Source: Pelecanus crispus (taxonomy: Eukaryota; Chordata; Aves; Pelecaniformes; Pelecanidae). Taken from it: a stretch of DNA of 64,000 nucleotides. The translations under genes were made by a program, and so were the position numbers. The first letter of the stretch is position 1; each line of letters opens with the position of its first letter. This document shows positions 15,201 through 30,200 of this stretch, piece after piece. Location: positions 1,064,001 to 1,128,000 of the forward strand of contig NC_134649.1 in NCBI RefSeq assembly GCF_030463565.1. Reading direction: 5' to 3'. A model generated the notes under the pieces. That model saw nothing but the letters and a program-made list of their open reading frames with translations. It did not search any database and was not told where the DNA came from.

Positions 15201-18200
15201 TCAACTTTATGTTGTCTCCACAGCGTGACATTCTCCTGTTAAAAGAATCTATTTTTTTCTTCTTTTTTCTTTCCTTTGAACATCACAGACAAAGAACATT
15301 CTTGACAAACTCTATCTTCATTTCAAATCATACAGATAGCTTACCTCATCTGGCTGGTAGCTGTACAGCTGGGTTTGGATGATGAACTGCAGCCAGTCAT
15401 TGGATTTGGCACATTCCTTTAGGTACGATGTGCTCAGTCCGATATTATGGAGTTTACAGAACTGCATTACCAAAGACCACTGCCTTCTAGAGTCACTAGA
15501 TGTCCTGCATGGAATTTAAACAGCTTCAGCTGTAAGAAACTGGTGTTTATCCCAGATGTTAACAATGTATAAACCCATCATGTGGCCTGAGATCCACTGC
15601 CTGCAAATGGCAACGCCAGCACTTCCACCGGCTTCACTACAGATTAGGTCACGTTCCACTGTGGGAGCTTCCATACGGCACCCTGTGGACATTCCCACCC
15701 GCCAAGGCAGGTACGTTGTCCTATCTTGACAACGTAGACTTTGAAAAGAAGTCAACAATCTTCACTCCGAAGCGTGCTGCAAGAGCTCTGTGGAACAGTG
15801 AGTCTAACATGCTGACTGCGCTTCCTTATTCTTGCTAATATACATCTGTTGCCTCTACTATTTGAAATACCAAGACTATATTCTAAATTCAAAGATTGTT
15901 GTTCAGTTTACTGCAATAATACACACGGATCTCTTTAATATCATCTGAATACACAAATGGTAAAATTCAGTGCTCAATCCCAATTTGCCAGCATAATCCT
16001 TTAAATCATGTTGTACTCACTTCTTTATTCCTTGATGCTCAACTGCATCCCAAAAGGCTTCTTCTAAGGAGATAAGAACTTCTGCTGCTGCTGCTTTTTC
16101 ACCGTCAGCCAATTTGGTTAACTTTTCAACTGTTCAAAAGAACGTATTACTATTTCTGAGATGCTAGTTGGGATCAGAGTAAGAGTAGTATTTTAAAAGT
16201 ACCAGAATCAACAAGCAGAACAAATCCTATTAATGTAAATGTTTCAATAACTATGCCAAGTCTGGCACCAAAGTGGCTACATGATTTTTGAAAAAGAACA
16301 TCAAATTTCAAATCACATAACCTTTTTTTTTTTTTTAAATAAGCTCTACCTATAGTTTTAAATAACATATATGTTTTTAGAATTATCAGGAAAATGTAAA
16401 TAAATGCCAGTAGTTTCCTAGTTGGGACAAAGAGACAACCATGAACCTATAATTAGAAATTCGACTTTCTAAAGTTATTCCTAGGATAAATTTAATTTCC
16501 TTACAGTTTTGAACATCTGAATTCACTGCACCTCTAAGACAGTTTTCAAGTACAAAAGATAAAAGAGATTTGGTAATGTCACTTTGTTTATTCCTCTAGT
16601 TATATTATTACATTAGTCTGATCCTTACTAAATATTACACTGAGCCTTCGGCAGCTGTTCAACAGTGTCTATTACACACTCCTGCAATTCTGGCTGCATG
16701 TCATATTACAGTCTTCCTGCCTTATTCGGTATGCCAGGTTCAAAATGCACCTTCAAAATTAGTAAGAAGCAGGAATAAAAGAGCAAAAATCTTAGCTCTT
16801 CAAAGGATAGGATGCTTTTACCACATTCCTGAGAAGTTAAGCACCATCCTTCAATCCATCTCTGCTTCTCTTCCCAATAAAAACATAGTACCCTATTCCG
16901 AAACAAACAAAAGACACCCTTACCCAAAGATTCTCTTATTTGATTGTGCTGAGATTCTTCATTTCTAGTTCTGTAACTGAAAATTATGTTTGCAACTTTA
17001 ATATCAACCCTGAGTTTGAGGCTGTCGAGACCGAGCAATTCTAGAAAACAGACACAGGCTGCTCCTACTGAAGGTACACTGAAGAAAGAGAGTGCTAAAA
17101 TATAGGCTTCATTTCCTGCTTGCTGAATCCTGAAACAGAAAGAACGCCAGTCAACGCACAGGATTTTTAACCAATTTTCAAACATAAATATTCCCCATGT
17201 AAACAAGTACCTACAAGGTTTACTAAACTCGCAGACTTTATTAGCATGAAAGATACTTACAACCCAAAAGCTTCATATTTATAAAACAAAGTAGGTATGA
17301 GAATAAAGCCTCACACGTGATAAGCACAGAGTTTGCAATTTAATAAACTTTAACAAAAACTGAAGCCAATGCATTTGATATTATAATTAATAAAACACCT
17401 TGTCAGCAGTTTTAGTGCAAAAAGTCCCATTGTGGGGTTTACAACCCAAGCACTGCAGCATCAAGAACCTGAAAATGATCTGCAGATTGCACTAAGCGAC
17501 AAAGGTACCCTAAAGGGTTCTACAGCGGCTGATGCATTGCTTATCTGAAATTTTTCCAGAGTAGTAACTGAAAAAATCATGCATGCTTGATGGTCTTTTA
17601 AACTATTAAGTACTTCAGCCTACTTTAATGTCTGTTTTCCTTTTTGCCCAAATCTTAGCTGTTTACACAAGAGAAACTGATTTGTATAGAAATGATGAAA
17701 AGAAACAAATAGTGACTAATACACAAACAAGACATTCTAGAAACAGTGATTTGTTCTGATGCAACACCTACCAATTTTGAATATGCTTAATAGTAAATTT
17801 AATATATTCAAGCAAGATGGGTAATTTGACTCTATCCTTTTGAACACATGATTTTGAAGCTTCAGACAGAAAATTTAATTTATTATAATTATTTATAATT
17901 AATTATAAAATAAAATTTAATTCCTTTAATCTCCAGTACATTATTTGCTTTATTAATTTAACTAAGGAAGTGTCATCCTTAGGAAATGCCAAAGAAAAGG
18001 GGCATCTTTTTTCCACAGAGATCTAGAGGCTCAAGTGTCTGGAAGAAAAGCCTACCTGTGTTTGATATGACTGGAACATTTTTCATTCCTTGCTTTCATT
18101 GTGCAGATTTTATTTAGGTAATTCAAAATAAAGCTCACCTCCTTTCAGGTGGTATTTTATTTCTATCCTACTCAATGCTAGACTGAATAGACTCCTAGGA

Positions 18201-21200
18201 CACCTAAAATTTCAAGTGATGCAACGCACACCACTTGTTTGCTGTTGGGGAGGATCAATGCTACTCCATGTGCTAGATTGTTCCTTCGAAAGAACTACCC
18301 AACTGTCATTTCTGAGAAGACTTACAACTGTTTGGGGGATTTGCTCTTTACTAACTGCTGGACCAAAAATGTACCAAAAGCAAATGATGGACGTCCATGG
18401 TGCAAATAGTACAAAAAATCCAGTCGTTCCATTATAGCGTATTTGTTCACCAGTTCAGGGGATGAAAAATGAGGAAAGTCACTTGATGCATCTAGAAAGA
18501 ATATCATCATTTTTATGAGCTGATAAACAGTTGAATTAAACACAGAAAATGGCTTTCAGCCACAAAACATGAGATGACAATCGAATACCTCTCCTCTTGT
18601 TCTAATTCAAATCTCAGCATACTCAAGCCCCACTGAAATTCCAATTCTCACCGTAAAATCAGAACTCTAGATCACTTCTTAGGCCCTCGACTTGCTTTTA
18701 AAAGAAAATACTGCTTTTCTATCTCGTAATACATTTAGAAAAAATTCTGTCCGTGAAGAGCTTAACGGGAAAAGGTAACCTATCTAGGATTTAATTTCAA
18801 AAGAAAACTTTAGTAAATTACACTGTTTTTTCTGTAGAAGAAATGGCCTTTTGAATAAGTTTATCTGCCAAATCATTCCACTGGAAGGTACTCTACCCTA
18901 GATGCTCAGGCTAGAAAAGCATATAAAACTGGAAATTAACATACCTGATACAGCAAGAGTGTTTGTTGACTGCCAGCCAAATAATTTAGTGGGGTCAAAG
19001 GGCACCAACGACTGAAAGATTAAAACCAAAATATATTAAGGTAGCTTAAGATTTTCACATCAGACCAGACCATAGAATATTTAGGGAGCTATAGCAGCAG
19101 GCAGTCAGGAACGGCCTGTGCCGCTATCAGGCAGCGATGTATCTCGCGCAGCTGTCTCTCAAAGGTACGGATTTACCTACTCCATAGGATCAGAATGCAA
19201 ACAAGTGCAAGGAAAGGCTTAGACTTTGGTCTAAGGAAATACGGAAAGAACATGCTTAATTATTTTGCTCAACTGTGATCTTAGCAAAGTTAACACTTTC
19301 CTAATGATGAATAATTCATAGCATTTCTTCCAACTTTCAGTTTCTCTCGTATCACAAAGCATTTTCCCAGAAACGTGTCATGACATTCCATGAGACACCA
19401 TCCTTTAATTCTAAATTTCAATTTCCCTTAGACAATTAAAAACATTTTAATTTTTGTAATACTAAACAACCTGCCCACTGCACTTCTCTGATATTCCAGG
19501 ACTGCTGAAGTTAAACACGGCAGATGTCTTTACACGCCTGGGGGAGCGGGGGGAAGCCACACTCACAGTATTTAGACACCATTTTAAAAAACTGTTCAGA
19601 ATGAAGCTAGAAACCTTAGCTCCAAATTAACGATTCCAAGGAAACAACATATGGTCCCCATCCTCCAGGCTTTAGCTGAAAACAAGCTTCTCTTAGTTTA
19701 CTTTTGTTCTGCCAAAAAGCACTACCGAGAAGCATTTTGTGTACCTGAACAAGATGGTAGAGAGAGATGTCAGGTGGCAAAATTCCGTGAGAAGTACACG
19801 GGGGAAAGAGAGCAGCTTTGAGTTTGGGGTAAGGAGTCAATGCCATTTTTAAGAGCTGTGGATCAACTTTCTTTGGAGGTTTTTCTATATCTTCATTCTG
19901 AAGAACCTACATTGCAAGGAAGCAAAATTATTTCCTTAGGAAGAAGAAACTGCATTAAGATAATAATAAAACAATCTTTGAAAGGGCCAAACTACCTCAT
20001 GGGCATTACGGTGACAACACAGAAAGTATCATTTTTTGCTGTAAATTCCTTTTAACTTACATTAGACATATCTTCAACAGTACCTGATGTTTTAGGTTAC
20101 TGTGTTATATATCAAAAAGCTATCTCCATTAATAAATTCTGTTCTAACATGTGGTTTACCAAGCATTTTTCTTATAAAAGTATAATCGTTTGTAATGTGC
20201 TTTTTGATCTTTATAGCACAATGCAACTGGTTAACACAATGTAACCAGTAAGCTGAAGTTTTTGATGTGTGTCCAGATTTTCAGCCTTTAAAAATAAAAA
20301 TATAGAAGCTGAATAACACCTGTACAGATCCAAGCAGAAGAACCGTCCAGTCACCCATTGCTTCATTACTTAAAAACTACAAATGACTACAAAAGGAAAT
20401 AGTTGTCTAACAAACACAGGCACACCATTTTAAAAGTTTATTGAAAACACTTTTCCAAACTAAAACTATTTGAGGAACATAAGTGCCTATAAACAATCTC
20501 ATCTGTAAGTGTTATGAAGGAGTTAAATACTCCAACTCACAGCCACTGTGCCTTGCTATTTCTAAACCACGTAACCTCGAACCGCTCTACTCACTTTGGT
20601 CAACCAACACTGAAACACGGAACACTGAAAACAGACTTTTATATGGTACGAAATTACATGATGGCATTAGTATATTTATTTTTATTAATGTATTCCTTTG
20701 AGTTTTCAACACCATGTGAGAACATCTCCAAAATTTTATCATAATTTGTTGCACACAGTACCTGATCAATACCTCCAGGTGCATACATTGTAGTTGCAAG
20801 TGCTAATAGTGTACGTCCTTCCAGTAGCATGCTACTCACGCTGGCTTGATTACTAGGAATCAAGATCTGAGCATTTGCTAGACTAGCCTGAAAAATCATC
20901 TTTGGATCTTAAAAGAAAACAAGTGAGATTTAATTTCATGCAAAACCATATTAAATCCTTAAATCATGCATTAAAACTGTTCTATGACTAACTGTGGAAA
21001 ATGCTGAATTTTCTATTTGTTGTTAATAATGATTTTTCTCCATTTACTTATAAATACAGATAAGCTGTTCTAAATTTTACCAAGCTTTCCCCGATTTCAA
21101 ACCACAGTTTTACCTACACAGATTGATTTGGATTGAGTCCCACAGTTTAGCATTGTATTGGTTCAATTCTTTATCCTATACTGATCACACTTTCTGAAAA

Positions 21201-24200
21201 AGCTTCACTTGGGCTTATTTTTATCATTTGTTAACATGTGACTCTACAAAAGATGAACTATTTAAAAGAAAAGTGAAATGAGTTAAGGGCACAAATTCTA
21301 CTGATTTTCAATGACAATAACAACAACAACAAAAAAGCAAACACATAATCCAAGGGGCAGAGAAGTCAAAATGCACCACAAGAACTAGAGGAAGCTTTAA
21401 TTTTAATAGTATATGCATTTTCTTATGAATTCTCCTTCTGTTCAACCTGTTAGGAATATAATCAAATTGAGGGCAACGACGATCATACACAAAAAAATTC
21501 TGACACACCTATAGCCTCCAAATCTTTACGTACAGTTTAAGTAGGAATTATAATCCACATTTTAGAGATGAGGAACTGATGCACATGTAAATGATTTGCC
21601 ATGGTCAAAAAACCCAAGTCTGCAGCAGAGCAGAGAATTAAGCCCAGCTGTGCCAAATACTCAGCTAGCAGCATAAACACCAGACCACCCCTTGAGCGAG
21701 GCCAGACTCCTACCTCGTGGGTTACTGGCAACCCCTCGACACTGCACGAGGAATTCAAACCAGGGATGCACTTCATGCAATTCCTTGTTATCCAAAATAG
21801 GACAATTTGAAGGAGTTAAACTGGAAATAAGATGAGTAGCAGCACAGTGAAAATACAGTATTTGTACCATCCTCTGCCCCAATGTAACACTGCATTAAAA
21901 ATTAAGAGCATCTGACCTGGTGTTACAGTAACTTATTTCATCCATTCTTATGAAAGAGTCAAATCACACCACGCTTCTCTACAAGCTGTACAGCTTTAGC
22001 TGATACGGCATCTCTGACAGCTCCCTTATTTAAGATTATGTTTCTGTGCTTGCTTGCTTCCGTAAATCAAAAGAATAATTTCCAGACCTGACCACCCCAA
22101 ACACTGTCCAAAGAAGGTACTTGTCTCACAAATACTGGTAACTCTGCATAGTCCTAATATTTTATGCAAACTAAAATTTATTACACAAACAAAAAAAAAG
22201 ATTTGTTGGGTTTTTTTCTGATCCACTTTTACCTTCTTCATACCTACACTGTTAGATTAGAGTTACAGCTAAGAAATTTTAATTGCAAAATATTCTTTAA
22301 GTGGAACATATTCATATAGTTCCAATACCTAATATTGCTTTCTCCTTCAAATCCCAACTAATCCTAATTTAGATGGAAACCAGCAATTTCTTTATTTGTG
22401 AACGTATCAAGAATGAACTCATACTTGTGCTCAAGTGAGAGAGTTTCTGAAGAACAAGTTGTCTTGGCTCATTTAAGATTGCATTGCTTATAACATTATA
22501 CTAATTACAACTATAATTGTTTCCTTTGACGACTGACACACAAATTAATATTGACAAGACAACCTGACTAAAGCTTACAATACAGCACGAAACCTAACAC
22601 ACTGCCCCACCGTTTTTCATTAAATGACACCGTTGTGACCCAAGTAGTCTTTCTCACCAAACAGGAGGGGTCGTGGAAAACTCTTACTGCCAACTATTAA
22701 AATAGCGTTTCATATTTAAATCTGCATGAGGTTCGAGGGATGAAAAGCATTCATACCTGTAATAGTCTAAGTAAGTGTATAACAGATACTGCAAATTATG
22801 TTCTAAACAGTAAAGGACGAAACGAGCATGGAAGTCCAAACCGCTTGCAGCACTGTATTTTGGAACAGGGTGAGGCTTTTGCAGTACTCCCCCAAGGTAA
22901 GACAGTCTTTGGAGCAGAAGTTCAAAATCTTCCAACTCAGAACAGACAAAAATTCCATTTCTATCAGAAAAGAGAAAAAGCATATGCACCAATTAGACAG
23001 TTACCTCCTTAACAAGTTCTGAAGGGTGGTTTCAGTTCAAAATTATAAAGCAGACCTTTCCTTCTAGGGGATTACTTCACTACTGAGCCAAACACAACAT
23101 GCCAAAATACGTCTGATAGTGCCTAAACAATATCGCAGTTACTACAGTTCACTGCAGAGAACGAGGCATGAGGAGTGAAATGCTACGTGTTTTGAATTTT
23201 CTCCCTTGCATTAAAATGGGTATCAGGAATATAATCACCATGCAAGATCGAAGGGCTGATAGAGGATTTCTACTGCTCTCATGTTTCTTACTGTTTTCAG
23301 ATACCGGAAAGTGCAAGTACAAGACTAAAATGAAATTTATTAATGGATTTGTGCTGTTTCAAAAAAGGCCACTAAATACACTATGAAAATTAATACGTAT
23401 CAAAGGTTTTATTAACATGTACTTCTCTAACTACCTGATTTTGGCTTCACATAAGATAGAAAGTTAGTATAATGCATTAAGGGCACCTACCTAGCCAGCT
23501 TGTTTAATATATCATTTCTCATATAGCTACTACATAACATGTTCCGGTCAATAATGTCTGGAGTAAGAGGGGGCCAGTTAGCTTGTCCACACAAAGTCTG
23601 GTTGGGCTCAGATTCTTCAATCCATGAACAAATATTAAGCCAATCATGCTGGGCTGTCAAGTGCATCCAAAGAACCTCAGGATTACATGTCTTGAGTTCT
23701 GTGTTTCAAAAAGGCAAAGTGATGAAATTAGCACAAACAAATACTACTTAGGGAAATACTGACATTTCTTTATACGTGTACATATTTTTAACAAAAGGTT
23801 GCAAATATGATGCTGAGATTAAGTATACTGTTACAGGTTGTTAGAGCTTTATGTTGGAAAAGCTAAATGTAATACTACACTGTAATAAGCTTTACAGAAC
23901 ATAGCAGAGCACGACATTTGCAACAAGTGGCCATGCATTAGACAAGTCCCTTTCAACTAGTTCCAAAATCTTCTCTACAGGAAAAACACAGATCCCTGCC
24001 AGAACGCAACAGGATGAAAACACATTGGTTGCCCATTTTCACTGTCAAAAAATAAGTGACCTACTGTGATAGCACACAACTGTAGTTCTATCAATGCCAC
24101 TGCTGCACAATTGCAATATACTGCGTCAAAGAGATTTTTAATTCACCATTTCTTTTAAGTTCTTAGTACCAGAATACTTGCCTTGGCGTGGTTTTCTGGG

Positions 24201-27200
24201 GAGAATAATCATTTCCTGAGTAAGCTCATCCCACCACTGAGCCCAGTTCAACATCACTCTCACTCTCCTGTTGTGAACCTGACGTCTATCACAATTCAAC
24301 AACGAGTCCAGAACAGCTGTATGTCTGGAAAAGTCTTGTTCCTTTCTCCAGTTCTTGAAACTGCAATGAAGTATTGCATTATGAGGTTTCCTAGTACTCT
24401 TTTAAAAAACAGTCCACAATCTAACAAATAGAAGATGATGAAAGGGTCAACCAATTTTGCTAATCCATTTTGAGGTGGAAATGGTAGAGGGACTTAGTTC
24501 AGCTAAAAGTTTCAGAGTGCATATGAGAGCAATGAGCAAACAATTACCTCATTTTTCCAAAATTGACATAGCAGATGATAAGTATTGTAACATTTTTACA
24601 ATTATTTAACTGTAAAATAATTTTTAGAGGTTACTTTAGTTTGCTATATTATGGATATCATATATCAAAAATAGAGCAAACATTCCAGCTGAACATGTTT
24701 CATTTGATTAATAATTCTAGTAATATCATTTTTTATTAAAAATACTTTGTTTATGGTGATGATGACGGGAACAGAAAACCTTTGTTACACTGATGACAGT
24801 ATGTCATGACTTACTGTGGAAAAAACACGACAGCAATTGTTACTTTAATGAGAAAAGTAACCATCTCCCACACTGACCCTTATTTCTGCAACTGAAGACT
24901 AGTGTGAAGTTAATGAAATTACAGAAGACCAGACTTGTCAGTGCAGTAAATCATACAGAATGTAGAAGCCAGCATATTTTAAATCCTATTAACATTATTA
25001 ATTAGTAATTAAAGCTGATAACCCACATTACCTGGAAAGAGATTGCATCTCTTTATTTTCTTGGAGGGATTCCGAGTAGAAGCTTTCAACCTGATGCACA
25101 AAGTCTATCATTTTCTTCTCTTTTTCAGAAAAATAATTTTCTTCTTGTAAAACTTTCACCTTTAATTCAAATTAAAGTATTACCTCCAATTACAATTTTT
25201 ATCTACTTATAATATATATTAAAGATGTAAACGATCATGCAAGTGTAAAGAGTTAACCAACTGCAGGAAAAAATGCTGCATACACTTAAATTACAAGAGG
25301 GCCAGGACCTCATACTGTGTGCAAGCAGATAAGAACTAGATCAGAGACAGAACAAAGAAATGACATTTTAACCCATTTTTACTTTAACTGCAAATACAAA
25401 AGAACCTAGGCATGTCAATGACATGTTTCAGCAACTATACTGCAAGGATGCAGGGACAAAACCTGTTTGTTCCCATTCTGAAAGTGCGTTCAATACAATG
25501 CTTTCTCTCAGCATAAATACACATCAGACTTCAGACCCGAGAACATCAGCTAGACAAAAAAAGCCTTTTCTACACTTACCAACAAATCTCGTACATGTTT
25601 ATCAACTGTGTAGAAACATATCTTATGCAATTCCTCCTTCACATCAAAGCCCTAACAAAAAAGAAGATACTCATTGTACACCAACTGCACAAATGCAGCT
25701 GTACACTGACAGGATAAATGCACCTGCTTGCTTTCCAAAGCACACAACCTTTTACAAGCATGCTTGTGATATTTGCTTCACCAGTTACTAGAAATGTCAT
25801 AATAACCCAGTGATCTGCGTGATGTCTCCAGCATGACTGGATATGAAATGTGCACCCTTTAATACCTGACTTGCCAGAATCACCTTTACACTTGGCTGAT
25901 CATAACATCAGTCAATACACATTCATAAACAGGCTCCCTCAGCATTCTGAAGGTACATGAGTGATCAAAGCAGTTCTTTAAAATAAGCTTATTTTCACTG
26001 TAATACATGTATGGGGTAGAATAAATACATCCACAAGTCACCTGAACGCTCCCCATACTCTTAGCATTCATTTATTTCATTAGTCATAAAGAAGTGTTAA
26101 GAACTATCAGCATGCTTACTGAATACCTCTCACCATATTTCTCAAAAGTTCTGAGGCCTCTCTGGTATTGTCCTTCAGAAGACTGTCATAGACCAGATTC
26201 AAACCTGTCTGAATAAATACTTGAAGACTTTGAGCAGGATGCTGATGCATTCGGAAGAAGGCCTGGGCCTCTGGCATTTTGTTGCTTAAGATGGCCTCAG
26301 CAATGACTTCCTAAAAGGGGCGGAAAAAAATGGAACAAACTGATCTCATTAATCTTCAGTGTTACTATCTTTATAACACCTATATTGATTTTTTTTCCCC
26401 CAACAGTTTAAAGACATTTCCATATTAATAATTTCCTTAAATATACTTAATAAGAATAGTGAAAAATGGAATACTCATTTTTACCTCTGGTGTCAGTTTT
26501 TCCCACATGTGGCTTTCTTCTAATGCAGGCAGGTCATCATCAAGATCACTTTCTGTCTGTACTGCATTTATTTGTGGTCGAGGATATTTTCTCAGAAATT
26601 TTCTAAGTTTAATAATGTAATCGGTTAAAATATCTGCAGCCTTCTGCAGCAGTTTATCAGGTTCTGTCAAGAGCATCCAAGATATCAGTTAAACAGAAAT
26701 GAACAATACAGCACTTTTTAATGCTTAGCAATGTTGAATGCATTCTCCTGCCTAATAACCAGAGCACAGCTCAGAGGAAAGAGCACAGCTGTGTATTGCA
26801 ATTTGACCTGGACAGGTACTGATACTGTCCACCACTATCAGCATACTGTCAGGATACAGTCACAATCCTACCGGTGCTCCAGAGAGGTCCCCCTGTCCTC
26901 ATTGATGTGTTTTCCCATTCAGGGACAAGTAAATGAGAACCGAATTTTTTTATGAATCCAACCAATTATTAGTCAGATAAGTCCCATTTAAAATGCAGGG
27001 ACTTTTAAACATAGCATTCGTGTAGTAAGAAACAAAGAGTACTAAAAATCATGCAGAAAAAAATGATTAACAGTTAATGGTCTGCACCTTTTACTATCAG
27101 AAGAAATCGGTTCTGCTTTAACATGTATAGCCTCTTGGTCCACAGACTAAAAAGCATCACTGAGACAGCAATTCAGACCCAAGCAGCAGGACAGCAGACT

Positions 27201-30200
27201 GTATGTTGGGACATGTCACCCCACTCTCTAGCAAAATAAAATTGTCCTCTGGAATTCTGTCATTTTAATAGTTCACTAGTAGCTGTTACTCTATTCTTGT
27301 ACTTTTTCAGCTGTAGTTCAAAGAGCAACATTTCAGCAACCGTGCCAGCGTAAGCAGCCATGCACCGCCACATCCAGTCTGCAACCCCCATCAGACACTG
27401 CTTCCTGCTTCTGTGCCACCCCTCGGGTTACACTGGGATGTGTGACTGCGTTGCCACACAGTAAATCGGACTGGGAAGTGCTCCAGATAAAAAATAACCT
27501 GGTAGGTTATTTTTTTCAGCTGTATCAGTTTCTTAAACTAGTCTATTCCATTCCACAGCCACATAAATATTTGTGCCAGAATATTTCAAGTGGCGGCATG
27601 AGAAAAGAACAAGCAGCTGAGGGCTAAACTCAAGCCATTTAACTGCACTACCATCAAGTCTCCAGCAATAGCCTCAAAGTCCCATGCTGCCATTCTTATG
27701 CATCCCAGAATGATCCTGTTGACAGAATCCTCTCTGATCCAAGAGCCTGATCATAGTTGTTTGAGCTAACACAGACACTGTATTCAGATTAATTTCTCAT
27801 GTTTCCCCTTAAACAACATCTTTCATTCACTTAACTCTAGCAAATTTTTTGTTAATGCTAGGCAAATTTAGGCTTTTAACTAAAAAGCATTAGTTGTTCT
27901 TACTTACCCGAACAATGACACATTACATTACTACATATGATTCAAAATGAGTAATCTTACCCTCTGTGTGCACAAAAATCTCTTCAAGTTGCTTGCTAAG
28001 GAAAGCCAACGTCAGGTTTAGTAGCTGCTCAGAAAAATGTTTACTGTGAGGCTCCATATCATTTTCTTTGATCGCTGAGCAAAGCAAGTTTAAAGCTGGC
28101 CTCAGCTCTTCCAAATCTGCAATATTGACATAAAAAGTTAAAACATCTGCATTCTACCATATGACTGATCACATAAATTTAAGTTAAAAGTTATAAAGGT
28201 ATGCTAAAAAATCTTCTAACATGTGTCAAACAGTATATGTAGCATGCTTTGCCTTCACATCAAAATGCTTATAATACGTATGCCAATAGCAGAACACAAC
28301 AAAAAAACGCATGCAGTATGTACCATTTCTCTCTTATTTTCCAGAAGTAGAGAAGTTGCAATATAGCATCATCCAAACATACAAGAGCATGGGCGATTCA
28401 ATCTGTTTTTACAAACACATAGCCATAAACAGAAAGGCAATTAAATTTAAACCTCTGCGTAGCTGAAAGTATTTCACTTACTTTTCAGGTAAGACTGGGA
28501 TGCACTATCAGTAGACTGTTCAGGTCCAGAGCAGGGTGCAGACAGATTGAAAAGACTTTCTTTGCTTTTTAAAAATAAGTCTACTGTGTCTAGTTGACGA
28601 TTTTCCAAACCTGCCTAGACAAACATACAGCAGAACAATTATGCATGTATTCTCAAAATCTATATGGTACGCTTACTGCTAGTATTTCTGCTTCATACTC
28701 AGCAACAAAGTAGACATGCAGAACAAAAGAAGACATTTGAACTATGTGTGCAACACCTGTAGCCTGAAATAACAAGGTGACCTGTTCATTACCTGCCATG
28801 CTCCTTTGATAGCCTTTGCAGAAACCCTGCCCTGTATCTTCAGAGACAGAACGTTAATTCAGCAATTTATTATAGAGTTTGATTTGGGATATACAATAAG
28901 TACTGTGAGAATCAGGACTTTGAATAAGCTTACAGCAACTGAAAATTTGCTGTGACCCTCCTGCCCATCAATTCACTTCCCATCACACCCTTCAAATAAA
29001 ACCAAGAGAACCCTACCAAATGTATGCATCCAAGCTCCCTCCCTCCAAACACAACTGGAAACACAGACTGACAGTGTACTGAGTGACGGTGCGGACAGGC
29101 TGTTACAGAGCCCCAGACTTCTGGAACAGTAATCTTTTTTAAACAAGGATCTCCGTCATCTACAAGTAGAACTAGAGCACTGGAAAACTGCAGAGACACA
29201 AGGAGATTTGTTTCGTGGTCTGGTACATTAAAAATATTTTATTGCCTATTGTTAAGGGATACCAAGCAACATTTGGTAGCTTTAAGTGCTCCTCTTGGCT
29301 TTACAAGAGTGGTATGATAAAAACAAAAATCTAGTTCCAAGGATTTATTTTAATATTTGACATTTTGCAAGATGACAAAAACTGCTGCAGAAACTGGCAA
29401 AAATGCTTGTGGATCCAATTAAGAGGGATTTTTGAGCACTGCTTAGTTTAATTCTTTTTTTTATGGTGCATTAACTTTGTTGCTGTATTTCTTCTCTTGG
29501 GTTACTCATCTGGGTTACTTGGGTTTTTTATTGTTTATTTAATAACTAAACCACTATTTTTTGCCCCTAGGTTACTGAGGCATACTTTTAATTCTGTCTA
29601 AAAACACCATTAACATTGCTAAACTGCATTCATTACTTTAAAGAAGTATTTTTGTTATCTGTAAGACATGAAACACATTTCTTTACCTCTAGTGCATGTA
29701 TCGGAATTGAACATCGTTCCCATCCATTGAGATGACAAACAGAATCTACGACTCCAGCGCTGCCATAGATCATCAATCTATTCAAAAACTCTTCCTGAGT
29801 TAAACCAAACAGAACTAAGGAGAGACCATGCTCTAAATAAAAGAATCAAACCATAATTAAAAATATATAAGCAACTTGCTACACACCAACATTTCTATCT
29901 ACTGTCTCTCTTCCAAAATAATGACGCAAAGCTGCAGTGGCTCCATTTGGATTTCACCTCGGCAAGAATGCATTAGAAATTAGCCAACAGCAGCCAAGCA
30001 GACAGGAAAGAAGAGCACTACAAAAGAAAAAAAAAAGCTTTTATCAGAAGTCTGCATCAGAACAATTATATAAACCCACCCCCTCACCTGTCAGAAGTAG
30101 ACATAAAGGCACGTCTTCACTGCAATCCACATAAACACTATTTTTGCCAAAGTGGTAATACGTCACATCTTGCGACTCAAAATCCCAGAGAGCAAGAGTC

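Noticed and set aside
28930-29199. 89-codon minus-strand frame in SPG11 intron 7
   Set aside because: Not part of spatacsin, no recognised motif, and exons 7 and 8 join in frame without it.
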